This document shows, in pieces, positions 8,206 through 14,925 of a stretch of 23,796 bases of DNA. The position numbers and the translations under genes are program-made. Each line of letters starts with the position of its first letter. Position 1 is the stretch's first letter. Source of the stretch: Christensenella sp. UBA4636 (GTDB lineage Bacteria; Bacillota; Clostridia; Christensenellales; Borkfalkiaceae); contig DHMS01000024.1 in assembly GCA_002405915.1 (NCBI GenBank), forward strand, positions 178 to 23,973. Reading direction: 5' to 3'. The notes beneath the pieces were generated by a model. That model made no database searches, had not been told where the DNA came from, and saw only the letters and a program-made list of their open reading frames with translations.

Positions 8206-8364
8206 ATGAATACAGGTGAAAATATTAAAAGAAAGTACGTTTCGCCCGAAACTTCGATAGTTAGGTTTTGCGAAAACATAGTAACTTCAAGCGGGTTAGA
8301 AACGGGCAAGCAACCTATTGAACAAGACGACGATAACGGCGCGAATACTTGGTTTTTGAGTTAA
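8206..8364 (+). CDS. 52-residue peptide of the Y-x-SPE type, function unknown
   Basis: Start ATG with an AAGGAAAG ribosome binding site about 10 bp upstream; stop 14 bp before the next start, so it is likely co-translated with it. The sequence is charged and unlikely to be a membrane or classical signal peptide: a basic N-terminus (NIKRKYVSPETSIVRF), a CENIVTSSG segment, and an acidic tail (EQDDDNGANTWFLS). From memory, short proteins with a Y-x-SPE-x-x-[IV]-x-x-F ... [ITV]-x-SG pattern are common beside large surface proteins in gut Clostridia, but I know of no assigned function. One cysteine (C22) is present. It could be a precursor peptide, a chaperone-like or assembly partner of the adjacent surface proteins, or a signal. 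Its size, ribosome binding site and codon use support it being a real gene. Confidence 0.72.
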   Translation: MNTGENIKRKYVSPETSIVRFCENIVTSSGLETGKQPIEQDDDNGANTWFLS

Positions 8365-8378
8365 CGAGAGGGAAAATT

Positions 8379-10304
8379 ATGAAAACGATAAAAAACGTTA
8401 CTTTGTGGATAACTTTAGCCGTCGCGATTGCGTTTTTGACCCTCGGCTACGCTTCGGGTCAAAAAGTTTCGGCTGTAGCCGAAACTAATCTCATTAAATG
8501 GAACATGTCGCTCGGCGAGGACATTTCGGTTAAATTTACGGTTGATAAGTCCGTCGGCGAAAACGCTTACTTAAAAGTATCTTTAGGCGGCGGCGAAGAA
8601 AAAACGCTAACAGATTATACGGAAGAAAACGGCGCGTTCGTTTTCGTTTACAAAGGGCTTGCTCCGCAAGATATGGCTAAGGATATCGCCGTCAAGCTTT
8701 ATTCTTCCGATAATTCTACGGAAATTTTGCAAGAGTTCACTGACAGTTTGAGCGGGTACTTAAAAAGCTTGCTCGACGGCGCGGCGAACGGCGGCGAAAA
8801 ACTTTCTTCCGCTTCCTCTTTAGCAAAGCTTGCGGTTAGTCTTTTAAAATACGGCTCGGCGGCGCAAGATTACGTAGGCGATACCGCCGCTAAGTGCGAC
8901 GAATTTTTGAGCGGCGACGGATATACGGGTTATTCGGCGGTTGCTTTTACGGAGCCTCTTGCCGTGCCGTTTAAAGCCGCGGCTACCGAAAACACGGCGA
9001 ACGTTCAACCGACAACGGCTTATATGTACCTTGCGTACAACGCCGAAATGCGTTTTGACTTTACCGTGGGCGAAGTGGTGCCGGACGGCGCGATAGTCAC
9101 GGTCGGCGGACAAGAAAAACAAGCTACTTTGATAAAGGGGCGCGACGATAAGCTTACGCTTTCCGTTCCGCTTTCGGCTATCGAAGTTTCTAAGGAAGTT
9201 TCCGCCACGCTAACTTACGGCGGCGAAGAAATAGGCTACGCCGTTACGGGAACCGCCGCGGGCTATATCGGCGGGCAGGTTGCGGACGAAACGGACGGCG
9301 CGATAGTAAAGGCTTTATACGCTTACGCAAAATCCGCCGAACTTTATTCTTCTTCCTATACTAAGCTTTACGCCGTTAAGGATAAATCGACTTTGGAAGA
9401 AGGCGTTACCATAACGGGCGGCGCGAATATCGGCACGGGCAAACCTAACGCCGAACAAAAATTCTGCGTAGGCAATCTCGATACGGGTAAGGGCAGAACG
9501 ATTGAATATTCTATAATTTCCGACGGCGAAAAGCAAAACGTAGCTTTGTACGCGGAATTTGGCGAGCTTCAAAACGCAAACAATTTTGCCGACTGGTGCG
9601 ACTTAAAGGTAAATAACGAGCCAATAACGGTAAAAGCCAAAATGCCTTACGGCGAAAATTACGTAGCTTCTAACGAACAAACTTTTCTCGGCTACATAAC
9701 GCTTAAAGACGGCGTAAACGAGATAAAATTCACGGTAAATAGTAGCGATAAGTTAACGGGACACAACTTTTACGGCATACTTTTAGGCGCGACGGGAATT
9801 ACCGCAAATGCGGAAGACTATTCGGCAGAAAGTTTGTTTTACGTTTCTTTGCAAAATTCGACGACGAAAGCCGATTATGTGACTTGGAAAAACGGCACCG
9901 GCGCAACGTTCGAAATTAAAGAAAGGAAAAACACTGCCGGCTACAACCCTATTTTCAACGTAAACGGAAATAACGGCGGAACTATTACGTTTAAGGTAAA
10001 AGCCGATAAAGCTTGCAAAGTCGTTTTATATGCGGAATTCTGCTCAAAAACAAATCCTGCGGCTTTCTCGGCTTGGTGCTACGTAACCGTAAACGGAACT
10101 AAGTATACTTCCGATACCGCTATGCCTACGAACGCCGCTACATGGCAGCCGTCTAATACGTTTATCAATCTTATGAAAATAGATTTGACGGGCGGCGAAG
10201 ATGAAATTACGTTTGTTATTTCTAATCCTACTAACGGCTATAACCTTTACGGCATAAAATTAGCGCACGCTTCTTCCGTTTCGGTAGATGGCGTTGCCGC
10301 GTAA
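8379..10304 (+). CDS. Secreted multi-module surface protein sharing C-terminal modules with the GH3 protein
   Basis: 641 residues. The ATG at 8379 is chosen because AGAGGG lies 7 bp upstream and a clean signal peptide starts there (MKTIKN, hydrophobic core to about residue 26, likely cleavage after VSAVA near 38). Residues of about 40-180 look like an extracellular module ending in LLKYGSAAQDY, a pattern I recall from clostridial surface proteins. Residues of about 210-325 look like a shorter relative of it, ending ALYAYAKSAELY. Residues 329-485 and 487-641 are two copies of the ~150-residue module also found twice at the end of the GH3 protein (Y-x-E-[FL] ... W ... N ... MP ... SN ... YG-[IL]). 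No catalytic motif, LPXTG or dockerin is seen. Inferred role: glycan binding or surface attachment alongside the glycosidase. A bidirectional terminator ends the unit. Confidence 0.83.
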   Translation: MKTIKNVTLWITLAVAIAFLTLGYASGQKVSAVAETNLIKWNMSLGEDISVKFTVDKSVGENAYLKVSLGGGEEKTLTDYTEENGAFVFVYKGLAPQDMAKDIAVKLYSSDNSTEILQEFTDSLSGYLKSLLDGAANGGEKLSSASSLAKLAVSLLKYGSAAQDYVGDTAAKCDEFLSGDGYTGYSAVAFTEPLAVPFKAAATENTANVQPTTAYMYLAYNAEMRFDFTVGEVVPDGAIVTVGGQEKQATLIKGRDDKLTLSVPLSAIEVSKEVSATLTYGGEEIGYAVTGTAAGYIGGQVADETDGAIVKALYAYAKSAELYSSSYTKLYAVKDKSTLEEGVTITGGANIGTGKPNAEQKFCVGNLDTGKGRTIEYSIISDGEKQNVALYAEFGELQNANNFADWCDLKVNNEPITVKAKMPYGENYVASNEQTFLGYITLKDGVNEIKFTVNSSDKLTGHNFYGILLGATGITANAEDYSAESLFYVSLQNSTTKADYVTWKNGTGATFEIKERKNTAGYNPIFNVNGNNGGTITFKVKADKACKVVLYAEFCSKTNPAAFSAWCYVTVNGTKYTSDTAMPTNAATWQPSNTFINLMKIDLTGGEDEITFVISNPTNGYNLYGIKLAHASSVSVDGVAA

Positions 10305-10388
10305 AACAATTAAGCTTACACAATTTTCTATATCTTCCTTTAAAAGGCGTTCGGCTTCTCTTTCGGGGTCGGGCGTTCTTTTATACGC

Positions 10389-10424
10389 AAAAACCCGCCT
10401 ATAAGTCGATTATCGGCGGGGTTT
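10389..10424. terminator. Bidirectional terminator containing the dispersed repeat (copy 2)
   Basis: AAAAACCCGCC pairs with GGCGGGGTTT, with ATAA/TTAT pairing inside the loop. The plus strand continues into TTTGATATTTTT; the minus strand reads GGCGGGTTTTT. It sits between two convergent genes, as expected. The repeat core occupies 10398-10417. Confidence 0.8.
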
Positions 10425-10446
10425 GATATTTTTATATATAGATTTT

Positions 10447-11163
10447 TCAGCTGAAAACGTTTTCGAAAACGTAATTTATGCCGAGCTTTTCGGCTTTTTC
10501 TTTTTCCTCTTCGGTTTTCACCGTCCAGCAAAGCATGGGCAAGCCTTTTGCGTATTTTTTTGATTTTTCGTAGCCTTTAATGTTGACGTTGCAAAAGTCG
10601 GGCTTCGATAAAAAGTTGAGGCTCATTTTTTTGACTATCGTGCGCACGAAAAAGTTTTTCTCTTTGTTGAGCGAGTCGGAAAGTTGTCCGCGGATAACTT
10701 CGGGCGCAAGTTTTTTGAAGTTTTTAAGTATAAACGGGTCGAAAGACTGAATGACGTATTCGCCGTTATAGCCCTTTAATTCGTCTAAAATTTTCTGCTC
10801 TATGCCCTTTTTCTTTTGTCTTTTTACTTCGATTAAAAGCGGAACTTTTCCGTCGACTAAGGCTAAAAATTCTTTAAAAGTCGGTATTTTTTCGTTTTCG
10901 CCTATGGTAAGACTTTTTATCGTTTTGCTTTGAACGTCGCGGATATCGGCAAGCAGGCGCGCAACGCGTTTCATGTCGTCGTCATGGTAGCAAAACAAAA
11001 CGCCGTCGTCGCTCATCTGCACGTCCGTTTCTATGGGGAATCCTTTTTCTATGGCTTTTCGAAACGCCGTCGGACAATTTTCGACGACGTATTCGTCGTG
11101 CAGTCCTCTGTGCGCTATCGGTTTTTTGAAAAGCCAGTGTTCGCTCGTCAATCTTGTTTTCAT
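10447..11163 (-). CDS. Glycerophosphodiester phosphodiesterase family protein
   Basis: 238 residues, cytoplasmic (no signal peptide). It hydrolyses glycerophosphodiesters to glycerol 3-phosphate and an alcohol; substrates often come from phospholipid turnover. The GDPD TIM-barrel signatures are present in order: AHRGLHDE near residue 16, EN-x-P-x-AF, the metal-binding E-x-D (IETDVQMS), the YHDDD catalytic histidine region, a central LIEVKR strand, and a C-terminal LCWTVKTEEE strand. Length fits the short bacterial UgpQ-like group. The start is the ATG at 11161-11163 (minus strand) with AAAGGAGC 6 bp upstream; a longer frame to 11268 crosses the predicted promoter. It appears monocistronic. 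An alternative is lipoteichoic-acid-derived substrate, which cannot be resolved here. Confidence 0.9.
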   Translation of the reverse strand: MKTRLTSEHWLFKKPIAHRGLHDEYVVENCPTAFRKAIEKGFPIETDVQMSDDGVLFCYHDDDMKRVARLLADIRDVQSKTIKSLTIGENEKIPTFKEFLALVDGKVPLLIEVKRQKKKGIEQKILDELKGYNGEYVIQSFDPFILKNFKKLAPEVIRGQLSDSLNKEKNFFVRTIVKKMSLNFLSKPDFCNVNIKGYEKSKKYAKGLPMLCWTVKTEEEKEKAEKLGINYVFENVFS

Positions 11164-11195
11164 CTTAACGCTCCTTTTTCTTTGTTTACAAAAAT

Positions 11196-11224
11196 ATTGT
11201 ACACTAAAACGGCGTTTTATACAA
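11196..11224 (-). promoter_or_regulatory. Probable promoter of the phosphodiesterase gene
   Basis: On the minus strand the -35 TTGTAT (11219-11224) and -10 TACAAT (11196-11201) are separated by 17 bp. It lies about 35 bp upstream of the start codon. Confidence 0.6.
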
Positions 11225-11317
11225 GCTTTAATATGCGACTGAACGAAAAAAGTTTTCGGGTAGGGCAATAAAAAACGCTTGCGTGATTTTGATAAATAGT
11301 ATATACTTATAGATAAT

Positions 11318-11323
11318 TATAAT
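11318..11323 (+). promoter_or_regulatory. Possible -10 element of lepA
   Basis: A perfect TATAAT lies 35 bp before the lepA start in an A+T-rich stretch. No good -35 box is seen at 16-18 bp, so the call is tentative. The 195-bp gap holds this and the divergent phosphodiesterase promoter; nothing else is evident. Confidence 0.4.
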
Positions 11324-11358
11324 AGGGTAGTATCAGCCAAAGGATAATTTGACTAAGT

Positions 11359-13170
11359 ATGGCAGTAGTAAAGAAAGAAAATATTAGGAATTTTTGCATA
11401 ATAGCGCATATCGACCACGGAAAGTCCACCCTTGCGGACAGGCTTATCGAGCTTACGGGGCAAGTTTCCGAAAGAGAAATGGAGGACCAGATTCTCGACT
11501 CCATGGACCTTGAGCGCGAAAGGGGAATAACCATTAAACTCACGCCCGTGAGAATGTTTTACAAGGCGAAAAACGGCGAAGAATATCTTTTCAACCTTAT
11601 CGATACCCCGGGTCACGTCGACTTTTCGTACGAAGTTTCCCGTTCGCTCGCCGCGTGCGAGGGCGCGATTTTGGTAGTCGACGCAACGCAAGGCGTTCAA
11701 GCGCAAACGCTTGCAAATGTATACTTAGCTCTCGATAACGACCTTGAAATTATGCCCGTAATCAACAAGATAGACCTTGCTTCCGCCGACGCGGACGGCA
11801 CCGCCGCGGAGATAGAAGAGGTTATAGGGCTCGACTGCTCGGACGCACCGAGAATTTCAGCTAAAAGCGGGCTTAACGTGGAGGACGTTCTCGAAAAGAT
11901 AATAACGCACTTGCCCGCGCCTACGGGCGACGACGAAGCACCGCTCAAAGCTCTTATTTTCGACTCCTACTACGACAATTTTAAGGGCGTAATCTGCTTT
12001 GTGAGGCTTAAACAAGGGCGTATACGCGCGGGAATGAGAATAAAAACCTTTATGTCCGACAAGCAGTTCGAAGTAACGGAAGTCGGCGTTTTCAGCCCCG
12101 GTTTGCTTGCAAAAGACGAGCTTACTTCGGGCGAAGTCGGCTATATCGCCGCAAGCATAAAAAGCGTTCAGGACACCGCCGTCGGCGATACCATAACAAC
12201 CGTAGACAACCCCGCCGCCGAGCCTCTGCCCGGGTATAAAAAGGCTCTCCCCGTAGTTTTTTCGGGCGTTTACCCGCTTGACGGAAGCAAATTCAACGAC
12301 TTAAAGGACGCTATCGGCAAGCTAAAACTCAACGACGCTTCCTTAACGTTCGAAGCGGAGAACTCGACCGCGCTCGGGTTCGGGTTCCGTTGCGGGTTTT
12401 TGGGGCTTTTGCACATGGAAATCATTCAACAGAGGATTGAGCGCGAGTTCGACCTCGAAATAATAACCACCGCGCCGAGCGTTTCGTATAAAGTATATAT
12501 GATGAACGGCGAGGTTATCGAAGTTTCCAACCCGTCAAAGCTACCGGATGTTTCCTCCATAGACTATATGGAAGAGCCGATTATCCACGCAAATATTTAT
12601 ACGCCGCCCGAATATGTGGGACCCATTATGGATTTGTGCCAAGAAAAGCGCGGCGTGTTCCTCGATATGACTTATCTCGACGCAAAGCGCGTAAGGCTTC
12701 AATACAAGCTGCCTTTGAACGAAGTTATCTTCGACTTCTTCGACGGCTTAAAGTCAAGAACGCGCGGCTACGCTTCGTTCGATTATGAAATCACGGGCTA
12801 CGAAAAAAGCGACCTTGTTAAGCTCGATATGTACTTAAACGGCGACCCGTGCGACGCGCTTGCGATAATCGTTCACCGCGAAAAAGCTTACGCGCGCGGC
12901 AGAGCCATTGCCGAAAAACTCAAAGAAGTTATTCCGCGCCAGATGTTCGAAATCCCCATTCAAGCTGCAATCGGCGGAAAAATAATCGCGCGCGAAACGG
13001 TTAAGGCTTTAAGAAAAGACGTTCTCGCCAAGTGTTACGGCGGCGATATCACCCGTAAAAAGAAGCTCCTCGAAAAGCAAAAAGAGGGCAAAAAGAAGAT
13101 GCGCCGCTTAGGAACCGTGGAGATACCGTCGGAAGCGTTTATGTCGATTCTCAAAATCGACTCAGAATAA
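11359..13170 (+). CDS. lepA: Elongation factor 4 (LepA), ribosomal back-translocase GTPase
   Basis: 603 residues, full length for the family. It is a translational GTPase that acts on stalled or mis-translocated ribosomes. The GTPase domain shows G1 (AHIDHGKST), the switch I G2 region with RGITIK, G3 (DTPGH) and G4 (NKID). EF-G-like domains II, III and V follow, and the LepA-specific C-terminal domain ends in the KMRRLGTVEIPSEAF motif; EF-G domain IV is absent, as expected. The start is set by homology (IRNFCIIAHIDHGKST begins at residue 9). The nearest AAAGGA lies about 14 bp upstream, which is a long spacing. In many Firmicutes lepA is followed directly by hemW; here the two are parted by 580 bp of repeats. 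Confidence 0.97.
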   Translation: MAVVKKENIRNFCIIAHIDHGKSTLADRLIELTGQVSEREMEDQILDSMDLERERGITIKLTPVRMFYKAKNGEEYLFNLIDTPGHVDFSYEVSRSLAACEGAILVVDATQGVQAQTLANVYLALDNDLEIMPVINKIDLASADADGTAAEIEEVIGLDCSDAPRISAKSGLNVEDVLEKIITHLPAPTGDDEAPLKALIFDSYYDNFKGVICFVRLKQGRIRAGMRIKTFMSDKQFEVTEVGVFSPGLLAKDELTSGEVGYIAASIKSVQDTAVGDTITTVDNPAAEPLPGYKKALPVVFSGVYPLDGSKFNDLKDAIGKLKLNDASLTFEAENSTALGFGFRCGFLGLLHMEIIQQRIEREFDLEIITTAPSVSYKVYMMNGEVIEVSNPSKLPDVSSIDYMEEPIIHANIYTPPEYVGPIMDLCQEKRGVFLDMTYLDAKRVRLQYKLPLNEVIFDFFDGLKSRTRGYASFDYEITGYEKSDLVKLDMYLNGDPCDALAIIVHREKAYARGRAIAEKLKEVIPRQMFEIPIQAAIGGKIIARETVKALRKDVLAKCYGGDITRKKKLLEKQKEGKKKMRRLGTVEIPSEAFMSILKIDSE

Positions 13171-13308
13171 GATTTGAGCGCGTATAGCACGCAACCTTGC
13201 CGCTACGTGCTTAAACGCCACACAGTTACGTACATAGAGTACGCGCCTGCGCGTCGTTCTCGCCTGTTGCGGCAATCTTACGCACTCTCCGCACTCAAAT
13301 CGTTTTTA
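13171..13308. repeat. Structured intergenic element, unit A
   Basis: Flanked by 12-bp inverted ends, GATTTGAGCGCG (13171-13182) and CGCACTCAAATC (13290-13301), with one mismatch and a GTTTTTA tail. Inside are a nested pair TTGCCGC/GCGGCAA (13197-13203 and 13269-13275) and a small CGTAC/GTACG hairpin. It begins directly after the lepA stop and could terminate lepA or encode a folded RNA. It matches unit B (13330-13443) at ordered blocks offset by 145-148 bp. No coding frame of note. Confidence 0.65.
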
Positions 13309-13329
13309 GGATAGTTTTGTGGTTTTCAA

Positions 13330-13443
13330 GCAAGGGCGCATATATGGGCTACGTGTCGGCTCAGCCTCGGTTACGTACGTTTTAGTACGCGCCCGTCGGC
13401 ATTCGCCGACCTGTTGCCCGTCTCTGCAACCCTTCTCCGCCCC
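13330..13443. repeat. Structured intergenic element, unit B (diverged copy of A)
   Basis: Shares GTTACGTAC (13370), AGTACGCGCC (13384), CTGTTGC (13411) and TCTCCGC (13434) with unit A in the same order and near-constant spacing. It contains its own hairpins: CGTAC/GTACG, GTCGGC/GCCGAC with a 4-nt loop (about 13395-13410), and GTTGC/GCAAC. The stems differ in sequence from unit A, which suggests conservation of structure over sequence. Confidence 0.6.
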
Positions 13444-13474
13444 GTCAACGAGGGTACGCGCTTGCGCGTTCAAT

Positions 13475-13575
13475 AAAGTTGATAATTGAAAGTTGAAAGT
13501 TAATGTGGATAAGAAAATTATTTTAAATATTTATTCGTCCGTAATTTTCAATTTTCAACTCTCAATTTTCAATTT
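13475..13575. repeat. MITE-like palindromic repeat, copy 1
   Basis: About 100 bp with imperfect inverted ends: the left arm GATAATTGAAAGTTGAAAG is complementary to the right arm (CAATTTTCAACTCTCAATTTTC) with few mismatches. The middle is A+T-rich. It is a direct repeat of 13621-13720. No transposase is encoded, so it is non-autonomous if mobile. Confidence 0.7.
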
Positions 13576-13579
13576 GTTC

Positions 13580-13612
13580 GTTGCGGCAATCTTACGCACT
13601 CTCCGCGCTCAA
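13580..13612. repeat. Partial third copy of the unit A 3' end
   Basis: These 33 bp match 13266-13298 with a single mismatch (GTTGCGGCAATCTTACG at the start of both). It lies between the two MITE-like copies, so the region has been duplicated or built by nested insertion. Confidence 0.7.
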
Positions 13613-13620
13613 TAAAGGTG

Positions 13621-13720
13621 AAAGTTGATAATTGAAAGTTGAAAGTTAGTGCGGATATAGGAATTATTAAAAAATTTATTCGTCCGCAATTTTCAATTTT
13701 CAACTCTCAATTTTCAATTT
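13621..13720. repeat. MITE-like palindromic repeat, copy 2
   Basis: Same arms and orientation as copy 1, with a diverged centre (GTGCGGATATAGG against GTGGATAAG). A further fragment of the right arm (TTTCAATTTTCAATTTG) follows at 13728-13744 and reaches to 6 bp before the hemW ATG. A weak promoter-like pair, TTGAAA (13632) and TATAGG (13656) with 18 bp spacing, lies inside this copy. Confidence 0.7.
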
Positions 13721-13750
13721 GTTTAGCTTTCAATTTTCAATTTGATTATT

Positions 13751-14860
13751 ATGCCGGGAATTTATATTCACATACCGTTTTGTAAACAAAAATGCTCTTA
13801 TTGCGACTTCGCTTCCTACCCGAGAGAGGTAGGAAAAGCCGAAGCGTATTTCGCGTGCCTTTATAAGGAAATGCATTCGCGCGCGAACGAGCTGAAAGGA
13901 AAAAAATTCGACACCGTGTACTTCGGCGGGGGAACGCCGTCTTACGTCGACCCTAAGTATATTTTGGGGTGCATGCGGCTTATAAAAAAGGAGTTCGACC
14001 TTGCCGAAAACGCCGAAATAACGCTCGAAGTCAACCCGGGTACGATTGACAGGAATAAACTGCGCGTTTACAAGGAAGCGGGCATAAACCGTTTCAGCGT
14101 AGGCTTGCAGTCTGCTTCGGACGAAATTTTGCGCGATATCGCACGTATTCACACCAAAGCCGACTATATAGCCGCAACCGAGATTTTAAAGGGCTACGAG
14201 CTTTCTACCGACGTTATGATAGGCTTGCCGAATCAAAGCATGCAGTCTATCCTTGACACGATTGACTTAGCGATTGAGCGCGGCTCCAAGCATATTTCTA
14301 TGTATGCGTTAACGCCAGAGGAAGGTACGCCGATGTATTCTCGCTATTTAAACGGCGATTTGCCCGACGGAGATACCGTTGCGGACGAATACGACAAAGC
14401 GCGCGCGTACTTGAAAGATAAAGGCTTTTTAAGATACGAAGTTTCAAACTTTGCTATTCCCGGTCACGAGTCGAAACACAACTCTAACTATTGGCGGCGG
14501 GGCGAATACATAGGATTAGGCGTTGCGGCTTCTTCATTTATTGCGGGCAGACGTTTCACGAATACCGAAAGTATCGACGAATACGTTCATTGCTTGCTTA
14601 GCGGAAAGTACGCCGAAGTGTATTCCGAAAAGATAGAGGGCGAGGACGCGAAAGAGGAATTCGTTATGCTCGCTTTAAGGACGGAAAGGGGAATAATATT
14701 AAAAGAATACTCCGCGGCGTTCGGTTCGGACTTTTCAAAAGACTTTTCAAGCGGCTTGAAGCGCGCGGATAAATACTTATTAAAGGACGAAACGAGGGTA
14801 AAAATCAAAGACGAATATCTTTACGTTCAGAACGGAATAATCGTCGATATAATTTCTTAA
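13751..14860 (+). CDS. hemW: HemW-like radical SAM heme chaperone (formerly annotated as oxygen-independent coproporphyrinogen III oxidase)
   Basis: 369 residues from the ATG at 13751 (a TTG three codons upstream is also open). The radical SAM 4Fe-4S motif is CKQKCSYC (C11, C15, C18 from this ATG), followed by the SAM-binding GGGTPS. The HemN_C-type C-terminal domain includes the YEVSNFA and HNSNYW motifs, typical of HemW. HemW binds and inserts heme; true HemN needs a different cysteine pattern and extra N-terminal region, absent here. No Shine-Dalgarno sequence precedes the start: the MITE-like repeat tail stops 6 bp upstream and seems to have replaced the native leader. In relatives hemW commonly follows lepA, and that order is kept here. 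A weak hairpin with a T run follows the stop. Confidence 0.92.
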   Translation: MPGIYIHIPFCKQKCSYCDFASYPREVGKAEAYFACLYKEMHSRANELKGKKFDTVYFGGGTPSYVDPKYILGCMRLIKKEFDLAENAEITLEVNPGTIDRNKLRVYKEAGINRFSVGLQSASDEILRDIARIHTKADYIAATEILKGYELSTDVMIGLPNQSMQSILDTIDLAIERGSKHISMYALTPEEGTPMYSRYLNGDLPDGDTVADEYDKARAYLKDKGFLRYEVSNFAIPGHESKHNSNYWRRGEYIGLGVAASSFIAGRRFTNTESIDEYVHCLLSGKYAEVYSEKIEGEDAKEEFVMLALRTERGIILKEYSAAFGSDFSKDFSSGLKRADKYLLKDETRVKIKDEYLYVQNGIIVDIIS

Positions 14861-14866
14861 AACATT

Positions 14867-14894
14867 CGATAATCAACTTATAGACGTTTTTTTT
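14867..14894 (+). terminator. Weak terminator built from an inverted copy of the dispersed repeat (copy 4)
   Basis: CGATAATCAACTTATAGACG (14867-14886) is the reverse complement of the repeat core with about two changes. ATAA/TTAT pair in a short stem and eight T residues follow. It separates hemW from dnaE, but the stem is weak, so read-through is likely. Confidence 0.5.
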
Positions 14895-14925
14895 TAGGTG
14901 AAAACCGCGATAAAAAGGGGCAATA

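Noticed and set aside
8349..8378. Upstream start of the secreted module protein at 8349
   Set aside because: It would overlap the peptide gene, lacks a ribosome binding site and adds charged residues before a clean signal peptide that begins at 8379.
13475..13720. CRISPR array
   Set aside because: Only two copies of a ~100-bp palindromic unit, with no regular short repeats or unique spacers and no cas genes.
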